From assembly GCA_016208645.1 (NCBI GenBank), contig JACQXP010000546.1:1-13085 (forward strand): 13,085 bases of DNA, read 5' to 3'. A program made the translations under genes and the position numbers. Of the stretch, positions 1 to 7,982 are shown in pieces (the first letter of the stretch is position 1; every line of letters begins with the position of its first letter). The stretch comes from Candidatus Methylomirabilota bacterium (GTDB taxonomy: Bacteria; Methylomirabilota; Methylomirabilia; Methylomirabilales; 2-02-FULL-66-22). The notes beneath the pieces are model-generated. The model was not told the origin of the DNA, ran no database searches, and saw only the letters and a program-made list of their open reading frames with translations.

Positions 1-2742
1 ATCGAGGGCGACCCGGATAACCCGATCAACCAGGGGGCCCTGTGCTGCAAGGGCAACGCCGACATCCAGATCGTGTACAACGAGCGGCGGCCCATGCGGG
101 TCTGGTACCGCCGGCCCAACGGCGAAACCTGGGAGCAGAAGCCGGTCGAATGGGCCATGGAGCGGATCGCGCAGCGGATCAAGGAAACGCGGGATGCCAC
201 GTTTGTCGAGGTCGCGGACGGCGTGACCGTGAACCGCTGCGAGGGGATCGGCATCCTGGGCAGCGCCATCATCAACAACGAGGAGTGCTACCTGATCTCG
301 AAGTTCGCCCGGGCCCTGGGGGTGGTCTCCCTCGAACACCAGGCGCGCATATGACACTCCCCGACGGTCGCCGGTCTGGCGGCCAGCTTCGGTCGGGGGG
401 CCATGACGAACCACTGGATTGACATCGCCAACAGCGATGCCATCCTGATCATCGGCAGCAACGTCGCCGAGACGCACCCCATCGCCTGCAAGTGGATCGG
501 CAAGGCCCAGGACCGGGGGGCGCCGGTCATCCACGTGGATCCCCGCTTCACCCGGACCTCGGCCAAGGCGGACATCCACTGCGCCCTCCGGCCCGGGACG
601 GACATCGCCTTCATGGGCGGCCTGATCCGGTATGCCATCGAGCAGAACCTGATCAGCCGGGAGTACCTGGCCGCCTACACCAATGCGCCGTACCTCGTCC
701 ACCCCAAGTTCGCGTTCACAGACGGCCTCTTCTCCGGGTTCAACCAGGCGACCGGACGCTACGACCAGGCCACCTGGACGTTCCAGGCCGGGCCGGACGG
801 CCAGCCCCTGACGGACCCGACCCTCCAGCATCCCCAGTCGGTGTTCCAGCACCTCAAGCGCCACTACGCCCGGTACACGCCCGAGATGGTGGCCGCGGTG
901 ACGGGGATCCCGAAGGAAACGTTCCTCAAGGCGGCCAAGGCCTTCTGCGCCACCGGCGCCCCGGGGAAGGCGGGGACGATCCTGTACGCTATGGGCACCA
1001 CGCACCACACCGTGGGGAGCCAGAACGTCCGCTCCCACGCGGTCCTGCAACTCCTCCTGGGCAATATCGGCATCGCCGGCGGGGGCATCAATGCCCTCCG
1101 GGGCCACGCCAACGTCCAGGGCTCCACGGACTTCGGCCTGCTGTACGGCAGCCTGCCAGGCTATCTGGCCCTGCCACGGCAACAGGATCATCCGACGCTG
1201 GCCTCCTACCTGGAGAAGGAGACGCCCAAGGCGGGCTTCTGGGCGAACAAGCCCAAGTTCTTCGTCAGCCTCCTGAAGGCCTGGTGGGGCGACAAGGCCG
1301 CCCGGGAAAACGACTTCTGCTACGACTACCTGCCCAAGGCCTCGGGCGACTGCTCGTACCTGGCCATGTTCGAGGCGATGCTGGCGCGGAAGCTCCGGGG
1401 CCTGATCGTCATCGGCCAGAACCCGGCCGTCTCGGGCGCCAACCTGGGCATGGAGCGGAAGGCCCTGGGCCAGCTCGACTGGCTGGTGGTTCGCGACCTG
1501 TTCCCGACGGAGACGGCCAGCTTCTGGAGCGCCCCCGGCGTGGATCCCGCCGCCATCAAGACCGAGGTGTTCCTGCTCCCTGCCTCCACCTACCTGGAGA
1601 AAGAGGGGAGCGTGACCAACAGCGGCCGCTGGATCCAGTGGCGCTACCGGGTGACGGAGCCGCTGGGCGCCGCCCGCTCCGACGGCTGGTTCATCAACAA
1701 CCTGGTGCTGCGGCTGAAGCGGCTCTACGTGGGGAGCCTCCAGCCCAAGGACCGCCCCATCCTGGACCTGCACTGGGGCTACGGCGAGGATCGGCCGGAT
1801 GTGGACCGTATCGCCCGCGAGGTGAACGGCTACTACTGGGTGGACCGCAAGCAGGTCCGGAACTTCACCGCCCTCAAGGACGACGGCTCCACCGCTTGTG
1901 GCAACTGGATCATGTCCGGCTTCTACTTCGAGGAGAACCGGGCCAAGTCCCGCAAGGCGGAACCCGAGGGCATCGGCGCCAACCTGGGCTGGGGGTACGC
2001 CTGGCCGCTGAACCGCCGGATCCTGTACAACCGCGCCTCGGCGCGGCCCAACGGGGACCCCTGGAACCCGGACCGGGTCGTCCTCCGCTGGGATCCCGCC
2101 GCCGCCCAGTGGGTGGGCAACGACATCCCCGACTTCCGGGCGGACCTGGCCCCCACGGCGCCGGGCGGCGGCAATCCGTTCATCATGCGGGCCGACGGCA
2201 AGGGGGCGCTCTTCTCGCCGCTCGTCGAGGGACCCTTCCCCGAGCACTACGAGCCGTTCGAATCGCCGGTCCGCAATCTCCTCTCCACGGTCCAGCGGAA
2301 CCCGCTGGTCCGCCTCAATCCGGCCGACTGGAACCGGCTGGGCGACGCCACGCAGTTCCCCATCGTGGCCACCACCTACCGGCTGGCGGAGCACCATCAC
2401 GCCACGACCCGGTACCTCACCTGGCTGGTGGAGATGATGCCCAACATGTTCGTGGAGATGGGCCGCGAGCTGGCCGAGGAGAAGGGCATCAAGAACGGGG
2501 ACGTGTGCACCATCCTCTCGGCCCGGGGCCAGATCCGCGCCGTGGCCTGCGTCACCGACCGGCTGAAGCCCTTCGCCATCAACGGACGGAAGATCCACCA
2601 GATCGGCCTGCCCTGGCACTGGGGATTCGTCGGCATCTCCCGGGGGGATTCCGCCAACCTGCTCACGCCGCACGTGGGGGACGCCAACACCCAGATCCCC
2701 GAGTTCAAGGCGTTCCTGTGCGACGTCCGGCGAGGAGGGTGA
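1..2742 (+). CDS. fdhA: Selenocysteine-containing formate dehydrogenase, catalytic (alpha) subunit, 5'-truncated by the window
   Basis: Large molybdo/tungsto-bis-MGD oxidoreductase of the FdnG type, interconverting formate and CO2. The frame is open from base 1 to the TGA at 2740-2742 (913 visible residues) except for one in-frame TGA at 352-354. That TGA lies where FdnG-type enzymes carry selenocysteine: the context is EHQARI-U-HSPTVAGLAASFGRGAMTNHW, close to the E. coli FdnG active site as I recall it. Sec is visible residue 118, followed by the conserved His119. Upstream, GALCCKG (residues 12-18) supplies the last [4Fe-4S] ligand Cys15 and the conserved Lys17. The rest is the typical alpha-subunit body, ending in the MGD-binding C-terminal domain (HWGFVGISRGDSANLLTPHVGDAN). 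About 80 N-terminal residues, including the other cluster cysteines and any Tat signal, lie before the window. An ATG at 403 is internal to the conserved GRGAMTNHW motif and is not the start. The fdhB-like gene follows after 6 bp. Confidence 0.95.
352..354 (+). other. In-frame UGA recoded as selenocysteine
   Basis: TGA in the fdhA frame, between codons for Ile and His. Open, strongly conserved FdnG-type sequence continues in the same frame on both sides, so neither a frameshift nor a true stop fits. The position matches the active-site Sec that ligates Mo or W in this family, and a SECIS hairpin begins 11 nt downstream. Confidence 0.95.
366..384 (+). promoter_or_regulatory. Bacterial SECIS element
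   Basis: A hairpin just after the Sec codon: 5' arm GGTCGCC (366-372), loop GGTCT (373-377), 3' arm GGCGGCC (378-384). It forms seven pairs including one U-G wobble. Counting the U of UGA as 1, the loop GGUCU falls at positions 22-26 with a U at 17, the same numbering as the E. coli fdhF SECIS as I recall it. There the loop GGUCU and U17 are the SelB contacts. Here U17 (base 368) could pair with G382 rather than bulge. The hairpin is read through as coding sequence (TVAGLAAS). Confidence 0.9.
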
Positions 2743-2748
2743 TGCGCC

Positions 2749-3447
2749 ATGGCTGAGATGGCAATGCTCATTGACGTCACCCGCTGCACCGCCTGCCGCG
2801 CCTGCCAGGTGGCGTGCAAGGAGTGGAACCGGCTCCCGGGGGAGACGACCAGCTTCACCGGGAGCTACCAGAACCCGCCGGATTTGTCGGCCACCACCTG
2901 GACGCTGGTCCAGTTCCGGGAGGCCGCGGACGGGGAGGGGCTGCACTGGCGGTTCCGCAAGGCGCAGTGCATGCACTGCACCGACGCCATCTGCCATGCC
3001 GTCTGCCCCAACGATGCCGTGACGAAGTACCCGGAAGGCAACGTGGTCATCAACCAGGACCGCTGCCAGGGGTGCCTGCGCTGCGTGGAGAACTGCCCGT
3101 TCCAGGTTCCGCACCTGAACCCCGCGACGAAGAAGACGGCCAAGTGCACGGGGTGCGTGGACCGGGTGATGAACGGCCTGCCGCCCGCCTGCGTCAAGAC
3201 CTGCACCTCGGGGGCGCTGCAATACGGGAGCCGGGCGCGCCTGCTGCGGGAGGCCCGGGCGCGGCGGGACAAACTGTTCCCCCGGGGCGTGATCTATGGG
3301 GAGCGCGAGATGGGGGGCCTCCACGTCCTCTATCTTTTGCCCGGGCCTCCGGCGCGCTACGGGCTGCCGGAGGGCCTGGCGGGGGGCGGGGCGCTCGGGG
3401 CGGCGCTCCAGCGCATGACCCGCTTCGCCCTGAGCGGCCGCGGCTAG
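2749..3447 (+). CDS. fdhB: Formate dehydrogenase iron-sulfur (beta) subunit
   Basis: A 232-residue ferredoxin-like electron-transfer subunit of the FdnH/HycB/DMSO-reductase beta family, carrying electrons away from the catalytic subunit. Sixteen cysteines make four [4Fe-4S] motifs: C13/C16/C19/C23, C74/C77/C82/C86, C106/C109/C112/C116 and C133/C136/C148/C152, with the classical CX2CX11CX3C fourth motif. The start is ATG 2749, 6 bp after the alpha stop, preceded by GAGGAGGG at 2732-2739. E. coli FdnH (about 290 residues) ends in an anchoring transmembrane helix. Here the C-terminal 60 residues are Gly/Pro/Arg-rich (LLPGPPARYGLPEG) without a convincing hydrophobic helix, so the AB pair may be soluble or use another partner. 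No gamma cytochrome follows. It is most likely translated with fdhA from one mRNA. Confidence 0.93.
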   Translation: MAEMAMLIDVTRCTACRACQVACKEWNRLPGETTSFTGSYQNPPDLSATTWTLVQFREAADGEGLHWRFRKAQCMHCTDAICHAVCPNDAVTKYPEGNVVINQDRCQGCLRCVENCPFQVPHLNPATKKTAKCTGCVDRVMNGLPPACVKTCTSGALQYGSRARLLREARARRDKLFPRGVIYGEREMGGLHVLYLLPGPPARYGLPEGLAGGGALGAALQRMTRFALSGRG

Positions 3448-3453
3448 CCGCGG
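3438..3453 (+). repeat. Perfect 16-bp palindrome over the fdhB stop codon
   Basis: CCGCGGCTAGCCGCGG reads the same on both strands and contains the fdhB TAG (3445-3447). As RNA it could form a 6-bp GC stem with a CUAG loop, followed by AAUUUC. That U-run is too poor to call it a terminator. It may simply reflect GC-rich codons. Confidence 0.4.
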
Positions 3454-3458
3454 AATTT

Positions 3459-3576
3459 CAAATGGAAAACTGACCTGTCTGCGTGCAACGCACAGGCAGG
3501 CAACCGACACCCGGTCAACCCGGAGGCCGAGACAAGTTGGCCGGTTGTCAGTTGTCCGTTGTCGGTTTTGCATTGG
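3459..3576. repeat. Heptad repeat element A (7-nt units, CAAATG/CATTGG ends)
   Basis: The fdhB-fdhE gap. The right arm holds three tandem 7-mers, TTGTCAG, TTGTCCG and TTGTCGG (3545-3565), then TTTTGCATTGG to 3576. The left end, CAAATGGAAAACTGAC (3459-3474), is an imperfect reverse complement of GTCGGTTTTGCATTGG (3561-3576), and CAACCGACA at 3501-3509 is one complementary unit. Between them, TGCGT-GCA-ACGCA (3480-3492) can form a small hairpin. It shares units and ends with the elements at 7789 and 11237. Its right end runs to within 10 bp of the fdhE start codon. Confidence 0.75.
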
Positions 3577-3585
3577 GGCCATGCC

Positions 3586-4431
3586 ATGGACCTCTCGGAT
3601 CGGTTGCGCGAGATCCACCGGGTCGTCCGCGATGCCCGGGCCGACGTCGAGCCGGTGCGGATGGACCCGGCGACAGCCACCCTGCGCCTGCGGGCGGGCC
3701 AGCCGCTCCTGGCCGGGGCATCGGTGCCCGTAGATGAGAAAGTGGCCGCGCGCCTCCTCCGGGAGATCTGCCGGATCGTGGCCACGCCGCAGGCGGCCTG
3801 GCTCCTGGATGCGGCGGGCCAAAGGCCCATCCCGTTCCAGGCGATGGCCGACGCCCTCCTGGCCGGACAGGCTGAGGCGCTGGCAGACACGCGCGGCGTG
3901 CCTGCGGCATACTTCGCCTTCGTCGTCCTGGCCGCCCTCCGGCCGAGCTTCCGCCGGCACGCGGAGTCCCTCGAACCCCTGACCGAGGACGTCCCGTGGC
4001 ATCGGCCCCTCTGTCCCATCTGTGGCTCGGTCCCGTCGCTGGCGGAACTCCGGGGAGACCCGGGGCGGCGATACCTGCGCTGTGCCCTGTGTGAGGGCGC
4101 CTGGCGGGTCCCGCGGCTGCGCTGCCCGTTCTGCGCCACGACGGATCACACGCGGCTCCGGTATCTCCGGATCGAGGAGGAGCCGGATATGCGCCTGGAC
4201 CTCTGCGATGCCTGCCGGCGGTACCTCAAGACGCGCATCGCGCCGGGGGGCGAGGCCGAGCCGGATCCCTTCGGGCGCGACCTGGCCACCCTCCACCTGG
4301 ACGCCCTGGCGTGGGAGCGGGGCTACGAAAGCGCGTCCCCGGCCACGCCGCCGCTGGGCCGGAGACCCCGACCACCGGCGCAGGGCCCCACCCCGCACGG
4401 TGGACCGGACACCGCCCGCCGAGTTCGGTGA
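3586..4431 (+). CDS. fdhE: FdhE-type formate dehydrogenase maturation protein
   Basis: A 281-residue homologue of FdhE, the zinc-ribbon/rubredoxin-like accessory protein needed for active formate dehydrogenase in enterobacteria. Four CXXC pairs are visible: C143/C146 (CPIC), C166/C169 (CALC), C180/C183 (CPFC) and C207/C210 (CDAC), as expected for the two metal-binding domains. The helical N-terminal half (residues 1-135) also fits FdhE. I chose ATG 3586 (MDLSDRLREI) with a GGGG at 3575-3578 ahead of it. A TTG at 3559 is in frame but lies in a heptad repeat unit. The C-terminal tail after about residue 255 is Pro/Arg/Gly-rich and probably disordered. It follows fdhAB by 138 bp on the same strand, supporting a shared role in making the enzyme. 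Confidence 0.9.
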   Translation: MDLSDRLREIHRVVRDARADVEPVRMDPATATLRLRAGQPLLAGASVPVDEKVAARLLREICRIVATPQAAWLLDAAGQRPIPFQAMADALLAGQAEALADTRGVPAAYFAFVVLAALRPSFRRHAESLEPLTEDVPWHRPLCPICGSVPSLAELRGDPGRRYLRCALCEGAWRVPRLRCPFCATTDHTRLRYLRIEEEPDMRLDLCDACRRYLKTRIAPGGEAEPDPFGRDLATLHLDALAWERGYESASPATPPLGRRPRPPAQGPTPHGGPDTARRVR

Positions 4432-4447
4432 TACGTCCAGAATCCGC

Positions 4448-4477
4448 TTGACTTGGCGCTACGGGTGTAGGTACCGT
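4448..4477 (+). promoter_or_regulatory. Possible sigma-70-type promoter for the ABC operon
   Basis: TTGACT at 4448-4453 (5 of 6 to the -35 consensus), an 18-nt spacer, then TACCGT at 4472-4477 (weak -10, TA...T). It lies between fdhE and the binding-protein gene and would leave a leader of about 80 nt before ATG 4566. This rests on pattern alone. Confidence 0.4.
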
Positions 4478-4565
4478 GAATGGGCGTCTGATCCACACGT
4501 GTAACCTGGGACGATCCGGACCTATGGAAGCGGCTCCAAGGGGGGCGGGCCGCGGGAGGAGAACC

Positions 4566-5738
4566 ATGCAGCCAAATCGCGGAAAGGCCTTATGGTTTCT
4601 GGTCGTGGTGCCGTTGCTCGTGCTCGGGGTCGCAGTCTCCGGGGCCTGGCGACCCGCCTGGGCCCAGCAGCCGATCACGCTCTCGGTCATTGACGTGGCC
4701 GGCGACCTCGCCTCGGTCCAGGTGATCCTGGACAACTACAAGAAGGCGTTTCCCAACAAGGTCAGGGACATCAAGATCCAGCGGGCGCCGGCGCCGGAGC
4801 TTCCGGCCAAGATCAAGGCCCAGCAGGATGCGGGCCGGGTGGACATCAACCTGATCCTGACCGGGCAGGACGCCGGTTCCGTCCTGGCGGCGAACGATCA
4901 GATCATCAAGCTCTTCCCCAAGTACGACAAGCTCTTCCCGCGGGTTGAGCTGACCGAGGAAGGCAAGGCCCTCCAAGACGAAGGGGAGGGGTACCTCCTG
5001 CCCTCGGTGGTGAATGCCGGCGGACCGGTGTTCATCTACAACCCGAAGAAGGTGCCGAACCCGCCCAAGACGGCCGATCAGCTCCTGGCCTGGGCCAAGG
5101 CGAATCCCGGGCGGTTCATCTATGCCCGCCCCGCCAACAGCGGCCCCGGCCGCTCCGTCCTGGCCGGGATACCTTGGATCCTGAAGGACAAGAACCCCAA
5201 GGATCCGGAGAAGGGGTGGGACAAGACGTGGGCATTCCTGAAGGAGCTGGGGAAGTCCATCGAGTACTACCCGACCGGGACAGGATTCACCTTGAAGGAA
5301 TTCGCCCAGGAGCAGCGCTGGATGATCGCCGGCATCATGGAGTGGGACATGAAGCCGCGGGCCGAGGGCGTCATCCCGCCCGACGCCAAGATCACCATCC
5401 TGGAGAACACCACCTTCGTGATTGACGGCCACTACTGGGCCATCCCCAAGGGGGTGCCGCAGAACGAGATCGAGGTGATCCTGGACCTGATGAAGTTCAT
5501 GCGGCGCGTGGACCAGCAGGTCCTCACCTACCGGGCCTTCATCGGGCCGTCCATCAAGGCCGCCACCCTGGACAAGGCCCCGGCGGACCTCCAGAAGTAC
5601 GTGAAGGAGTTCTGGCGGCCGGAGTACGATGAGATCGGGAAGAAGTGGAAGAGCACCCCGCAGCTTCCCGTGAAGCAGCTCACCTACGCCATGGACCGGT
5701 GGGACCGGGAGGTCGGCGCGGCCCAGATCAAGAAGTAG
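4566..5738 (+). CDS. Periplasmic ABC transporter substrate-binding protein (YnjB-like, family 1)
   Basis: A 390-residue extracellular solute-binding protein that would capture a ligand in the periplasm for the importer encoded downstream. The start is ATG 4566 with GGAGG at 4555-4559. A Sec signal peptide is clear: MQPNRGK, then a hydrophobic core (residues 8-27) and likely cleavage after AWA (residue 33). There is no lipobox cysteine. The mature part has the type 2 periplasmic-binding fold pattern (VQVILDNYKKAFP; GYLLPSVVNAGGPVFIYNPKKV; NSGPGRSVLAGIPWIL; HYWAIPKGVPQNE). The NSGPGRS segment recalls E. coli YnjB, whose ligand is not firmly established. The ligand cannot be read from the sequence: thiamine-like, polyamine, iron or other small compounds are all possible. 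A hairpin terminator follows, so this gene may be expressed above the transporter genes, as is usual for binding proteins. Confidence 0.9.
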   Translation: MQPNRGKALWFLVVVPLLVLGVAVSGAWRPAWAQQPITLSVIDVAGDLASVQVILDNYKKAFPNKVRDIKIQRAPAPELPAKIKAQQDAGRVDINLILTGQDAGSVLAANDQIIKLFPKYDKLFPRVELTEEGKALQDEGEGYLLPSVVNAGGPVFIYNPKKVPNPPKTADQLLAWAKANPGRFIYARPANSGPGRSVLAGIPWILKDKNPKDPEKGWDKTWAFLKELGKSIEYYPTGTGFTLKEFAQEQRWMIAGIMEWDMKPRAEGVIPPDAKITILENTTFVIDGHYWAIPKGVPQNEIEVILDLMKFMRRVDQQVLTYRAFIGPSIKAATLDKAPADLQKYVKEFWRPEYDEIGKKWKSTPQLPVKQLTYAMDRWDREVGAAQIKK

Positions 5739-5758
5739 GAAGCGACCACGGATGCTCT

Positions 5759-5800
5759 GAGGGGGAGGGTCCGGACGGAGGGGCCCTCCCCCTCGTTTTC
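5759..5800 (+). terminator. Hairpin terminator or attenuator between binding-protein and ATPase genes
   Basis: A perfect 11-bp inverted repeat: GAGGGGGAGGG (5759-5769) and CCCTCCCCCTC (5784-5794), with a 14-nt loop, followed by GTTTTC. The stem is very stable but the T-run is short (four), so partial termination is likely. It lies 20 bp after the binding-protein stop and 21 bp before the ATPase start. Confidence 0.75.
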
Positions 5801-5815
5801 GAGCGACGGGACGGC

Positions 5816-6901
5816 ATGAAGGACACCATCGAGTCGTTGCGATTCCGTATTACCAAGCGCTTTGGCACGAAGACGGTGCTCAAGGACTTCGGCCTGGAGG
5901 TGCGAGGGCGGCAGTTCATCACCTTCCTCGGGCCCAGCGGCTGCGGCAAGTCCACGGCGCTCAACATCCTCGCGGGCCTGATCCCGGCCACCGACGGGGA
6001 CGTCTGGATCGACGGGGAGCGCATTGACCACCTGCCGCCGGAGAAGCGGGGCTTCGGGATGGTCTTCCAGAATTACGCCCTCTTTCCCCACATGACGGTG
6101 TACAGCAACATCGCCTTCGGCCTGCAACTCCAGCGGCGGCCCGCGGCGGAGATCCGGGAGCGCGTGGGGCAGATGCTGGATCTGGTGCAGCTCCCGGGAT
6201 TCGAGGAGCGCTACCCGAGCCAGCTCTCGGGCGGCCAGCAGCAGCGGATCGCCATCGCCCGCGCCCTGGTCCTGCACCCACGCCTCCTCCTGCTGGACGA
6301 GCCACTGTCCAACCTGGACGCCAAGCTCCGGATCGAGATGCGGGCGGAGATCAAGCGGCTCCATACCAACCTCGGGCTCACGTCCATCTATGTGACGCAC
6401 GATCAAACGGAGGCCCTCTCCCTCTCCGACTGGGTGGTGGTCATGCGAGACGGCATCCTGATGCAGGCGGGCACGGCGCAGGAGATCCACGATCAGCCCC
6501 GGAACGTGTTCGTTGCCGACTTCATGGGGTTCCGGAATTTCTTCCCGGTGCAGGTCGCGAGCGTGGGGCCGGAGGGGGTCGTGGAGGGGACGGGGAACGG
6601 GATGCGAATCCGGGGACGGACCCGCCATGCCCTGGGCCCCGGCGCTGCCGCCGTGGCCGCCATCCGTCCCGACGATGTGCAGGTGGGTGAGCACCTCGGT
6701 GGCCCGAATGCATTCCATGGGAAGGTGGATATCGTGGAGTACCTGGGACGGGAGAACGAGGTGATCCTGACCCTGGAAGCGGGACCCAGGTTGTGGGTGC
6801 ACACCCCGGAGCGCGTGGTTCCGGGAGAGTCGGTAATGGTGGTTTTCCCTCCCGAGAAGGTGATCTTCCTCCCCCCGGATGGCGAGGGCGTGTCGGCATG
6901 A
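5816..6901 (+). CDS. ABC importer ATP-binding protein (PotA/UgpC-like)
   Basis: A 361-residue cytoplasmic ATPase that energises the importer. All nucleotide-binding motifs are intact: Walker A GPSGCGKST (39-47), Q-loop Q85, signature LSGGQQQR (137-144), Walker B LLLLDEP (157-163), D-loop SNLD (165-168) and switch His195. Residues from about 240 to the end form the C-terminal TOBE-type regulatory domain (AAIRPDDVQVGE; GRENEVILTLE) typical of the polyamine, sugar and iron importer ATPases. The start is ATG 5816, where similarity to the family begins. Its TGA overlaps the next gene's ATG as ATGA, so the permease is probably translationally coupled. Confidence 0.93.
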   Translation: MKDTIESLRFRITKRFGTKTVLKDFGLEVRGRQFITFLGPSGCGKSTALNILAGLIPATDGDVWIDGERIDHLPPEKRGFGMVFQNYALFPHMTVYSNIAFGLQLQRRPAAEIRERVGQMLDLVQLPGFEERYPSQLSGGQQQRIAIARALVLHPRLLLLDEPLSNLDAKLRIEMRAEIKRLHTNLGLTSIYVTHDQTEALSLSDWVVVMRDGILMQAGTAQEIHDQPRNVFVADFMGFRNFFPVQVASVGPEGVVEGTGNGMRIRGRTRHALGPGAAAVAAIRPDDVQVGEHLGGPNAFHGKVDIVEYLGRENEVILTLEAGPRLWVHTPERVVPGESVMVVFPPEKVIFLPPDGEGVSA

Positions 6902-7782
6902 GACGGGCCCGCGTAGGGGAGCGTAGCGAGCTGGACGCCATGGCCATGGTCTGCGTGCTCCCATCACTCCTCTACGTGCTCGTGATGTTCGTCTACCCGT
7001 TCCTCTACGGGATCTACATGAGCCTCCGCCCGGCCAAGCTCCTCGGGTTCAGCTTGGCCAACTACATTGTTTTTTTCACCGACGAGTGGCAATACCGGAC
7101 GGTGTGGATTACCTTCGGCATCGCCGTCCCCAATACCATCGTGGTGGTGTCCTTCGCCCTGCTCCTAGCCTACGGCATGCGGCGGGGGATCTGGCTGGAA
7201 CGGACCATCACCACGATCCTCGTCCTCCCCATCTCCCTCGGGGTGATCCTCCTCGCAGAGGGGATCCTCGGGTTCTACGGGGCCCGGGGCTGGTTCCACC
7301 AAATCCTCCTGGGATTGGGAGTCCTCAAGGAGCCGCTGGTCCTGACCCACAACTACATCGGGGTCATGCTGTCGCTCTTCATGCAGCAGTTCCCGTTCTG
7401 CTTCCTCATGCTCTTGGGCTACGTCTCAGGCATTGACCCCAGCATCGAGAACTCCGCCCGCACCCTGGGGGCGGGGCCCTGGACCGTGTTCTACAAGGTG
7501 ATGCTTCCGCTCATGGCCCCCGGCATCGCCATCGCCTTCGCCCTGGTCTTCGTCATGAGTTTTGGTGTGTTCCCCTCGGCCATCCTGCTGGGGCAACCGG
7601 CCGGCGCCACCCGGACCATCGCCATCGCGGCCTACCAGCAGGCCTTCGAGTTCTACGACATGTCCTACGCCTCGGCCATCGCGGTGGTCATGGGGCTGTT
7701 CCAGTTGGCCGGCCTCCTCGTCATCATCCTCCTGCGGCGACGCATGGTCATGGCGGCTACCATGGGAGTCGGCAAGCGGTGA
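6898..7782 (+). CDS. ABC importer permease 1 (PotB/CysU-like)
   Basis: A 294-residue inner-membrane channel subunit with about six hydrophobic segments, starting with VCVLPSLLYVLVMFVYPFLYGIY. The EAA-type loop that docks on the ATPase lies around residues 182-210 (ENSARTLGAGPWTVFYKVMLPLMAPG). ATG 6898 overlaps the ATPase stop by 4 nt (ATGA), which fixes the start. It ends 200 bp before permease 2, with repeat element B between. The two permeases would form the heterodimeric channel. Confidence 0.92.
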   Translation: MRRARVGERSELDAMAMVCVLPSLLYVLVMFVYPFLYGIYMSLRPAKLLGFSLANYIVFFTDEWQYRTVWITFGIAVPNTIVVVSFALLLAYGMRRGIWLERTITTILVLPISLGVILLAEGILGFYGARGWFHQILLGLGVLKEPLVLTHNYIGVMLSLFMQQFPFCFLMLLGYVSGIDPSIENSARTLGAGPWTVFYKVMLPLMAPGIAIAFALVFVMSFGVFPSAILLGQPAGATRTIAIAAYQQAFEFYDMSYASAIAVVMGLFQLAGLLVIILLRRRMVMAATMGVGKR

Positions 7783-7788
7783 CGACTG

Positions 7789-7943
7789 CAATGGAAAATG
7801 AAAAACCGACAACTGACAACCGCCGATGAAAAACCGACAACCGACAATTTCAAACCGGCCAAAGTGTGAAACGGCAAAAGTCAATGGGTCTTCCGGGCCG
7901 TTCGTTTTCAATTGTCAGTTGTCGGTTGTCAGTTTCACATTGG
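7789..7943. repeat. Heptad repeat element B (largest 7-nt unit element)
   Basis: Lies between the two permease genes. The left side has CAATG (7789-7793) and two direct copies of ATGAAAAACCGACAA (7798-7812 and 7826-7840), exactly 28 nt apart. These run into CCGACAACTGACAA (7806-7819) and CCGACAACCGACAA (7834-7847). The right side has TTGTCAG, TTGTCGG, TTGTCAG (7912-7932), then TTTCA and CATTGG (7938-7943). The left CCGACAACTGACAA is a perfect 14-nt reverse complement of 7912-7925, so the element can fold on itself around a roughly 90-nt middle of no recognised content. The left 30 nt match element C at 28 of 30 positions. Confidence 0.85.
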
Positions 7944-7982
7944 CTTTGTGAATCCTATGATCCTCGGTCACTGAGGCAAGCG

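Noticed and set aside
340..360. A frameshift or nonsense mutation making the formate dehydrogenase a pseudogene
   Set aside because: Conserved sequence is in the same frame on both sides, the stop is TGA exactly at the Sec position, and a well-formed SECIS hairpin follows.
403..2742. A separate 779-residue gene starting at ATG 403
   Set aside because: The ATG is an internal Met in the conserved GRGAMTNHW motif. The same frame continues upstream through the Sec codon to the window edge.
3559..3585. TTG 3559 as the fdhE start
   Set aside because: It lies within a heptad repeat unit. ATG 3586 is a better codon and begins the family-like sequence.
7789..7943. CRISPR array in the repeat-rich permease gap (also considered at 9686 and 12643)
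   Set aside because: Units are 7 or 8 nt in direct tandem with complementary halves. There are no 20-40-nt repeats separated by regular unique spacers, and no cas genes.
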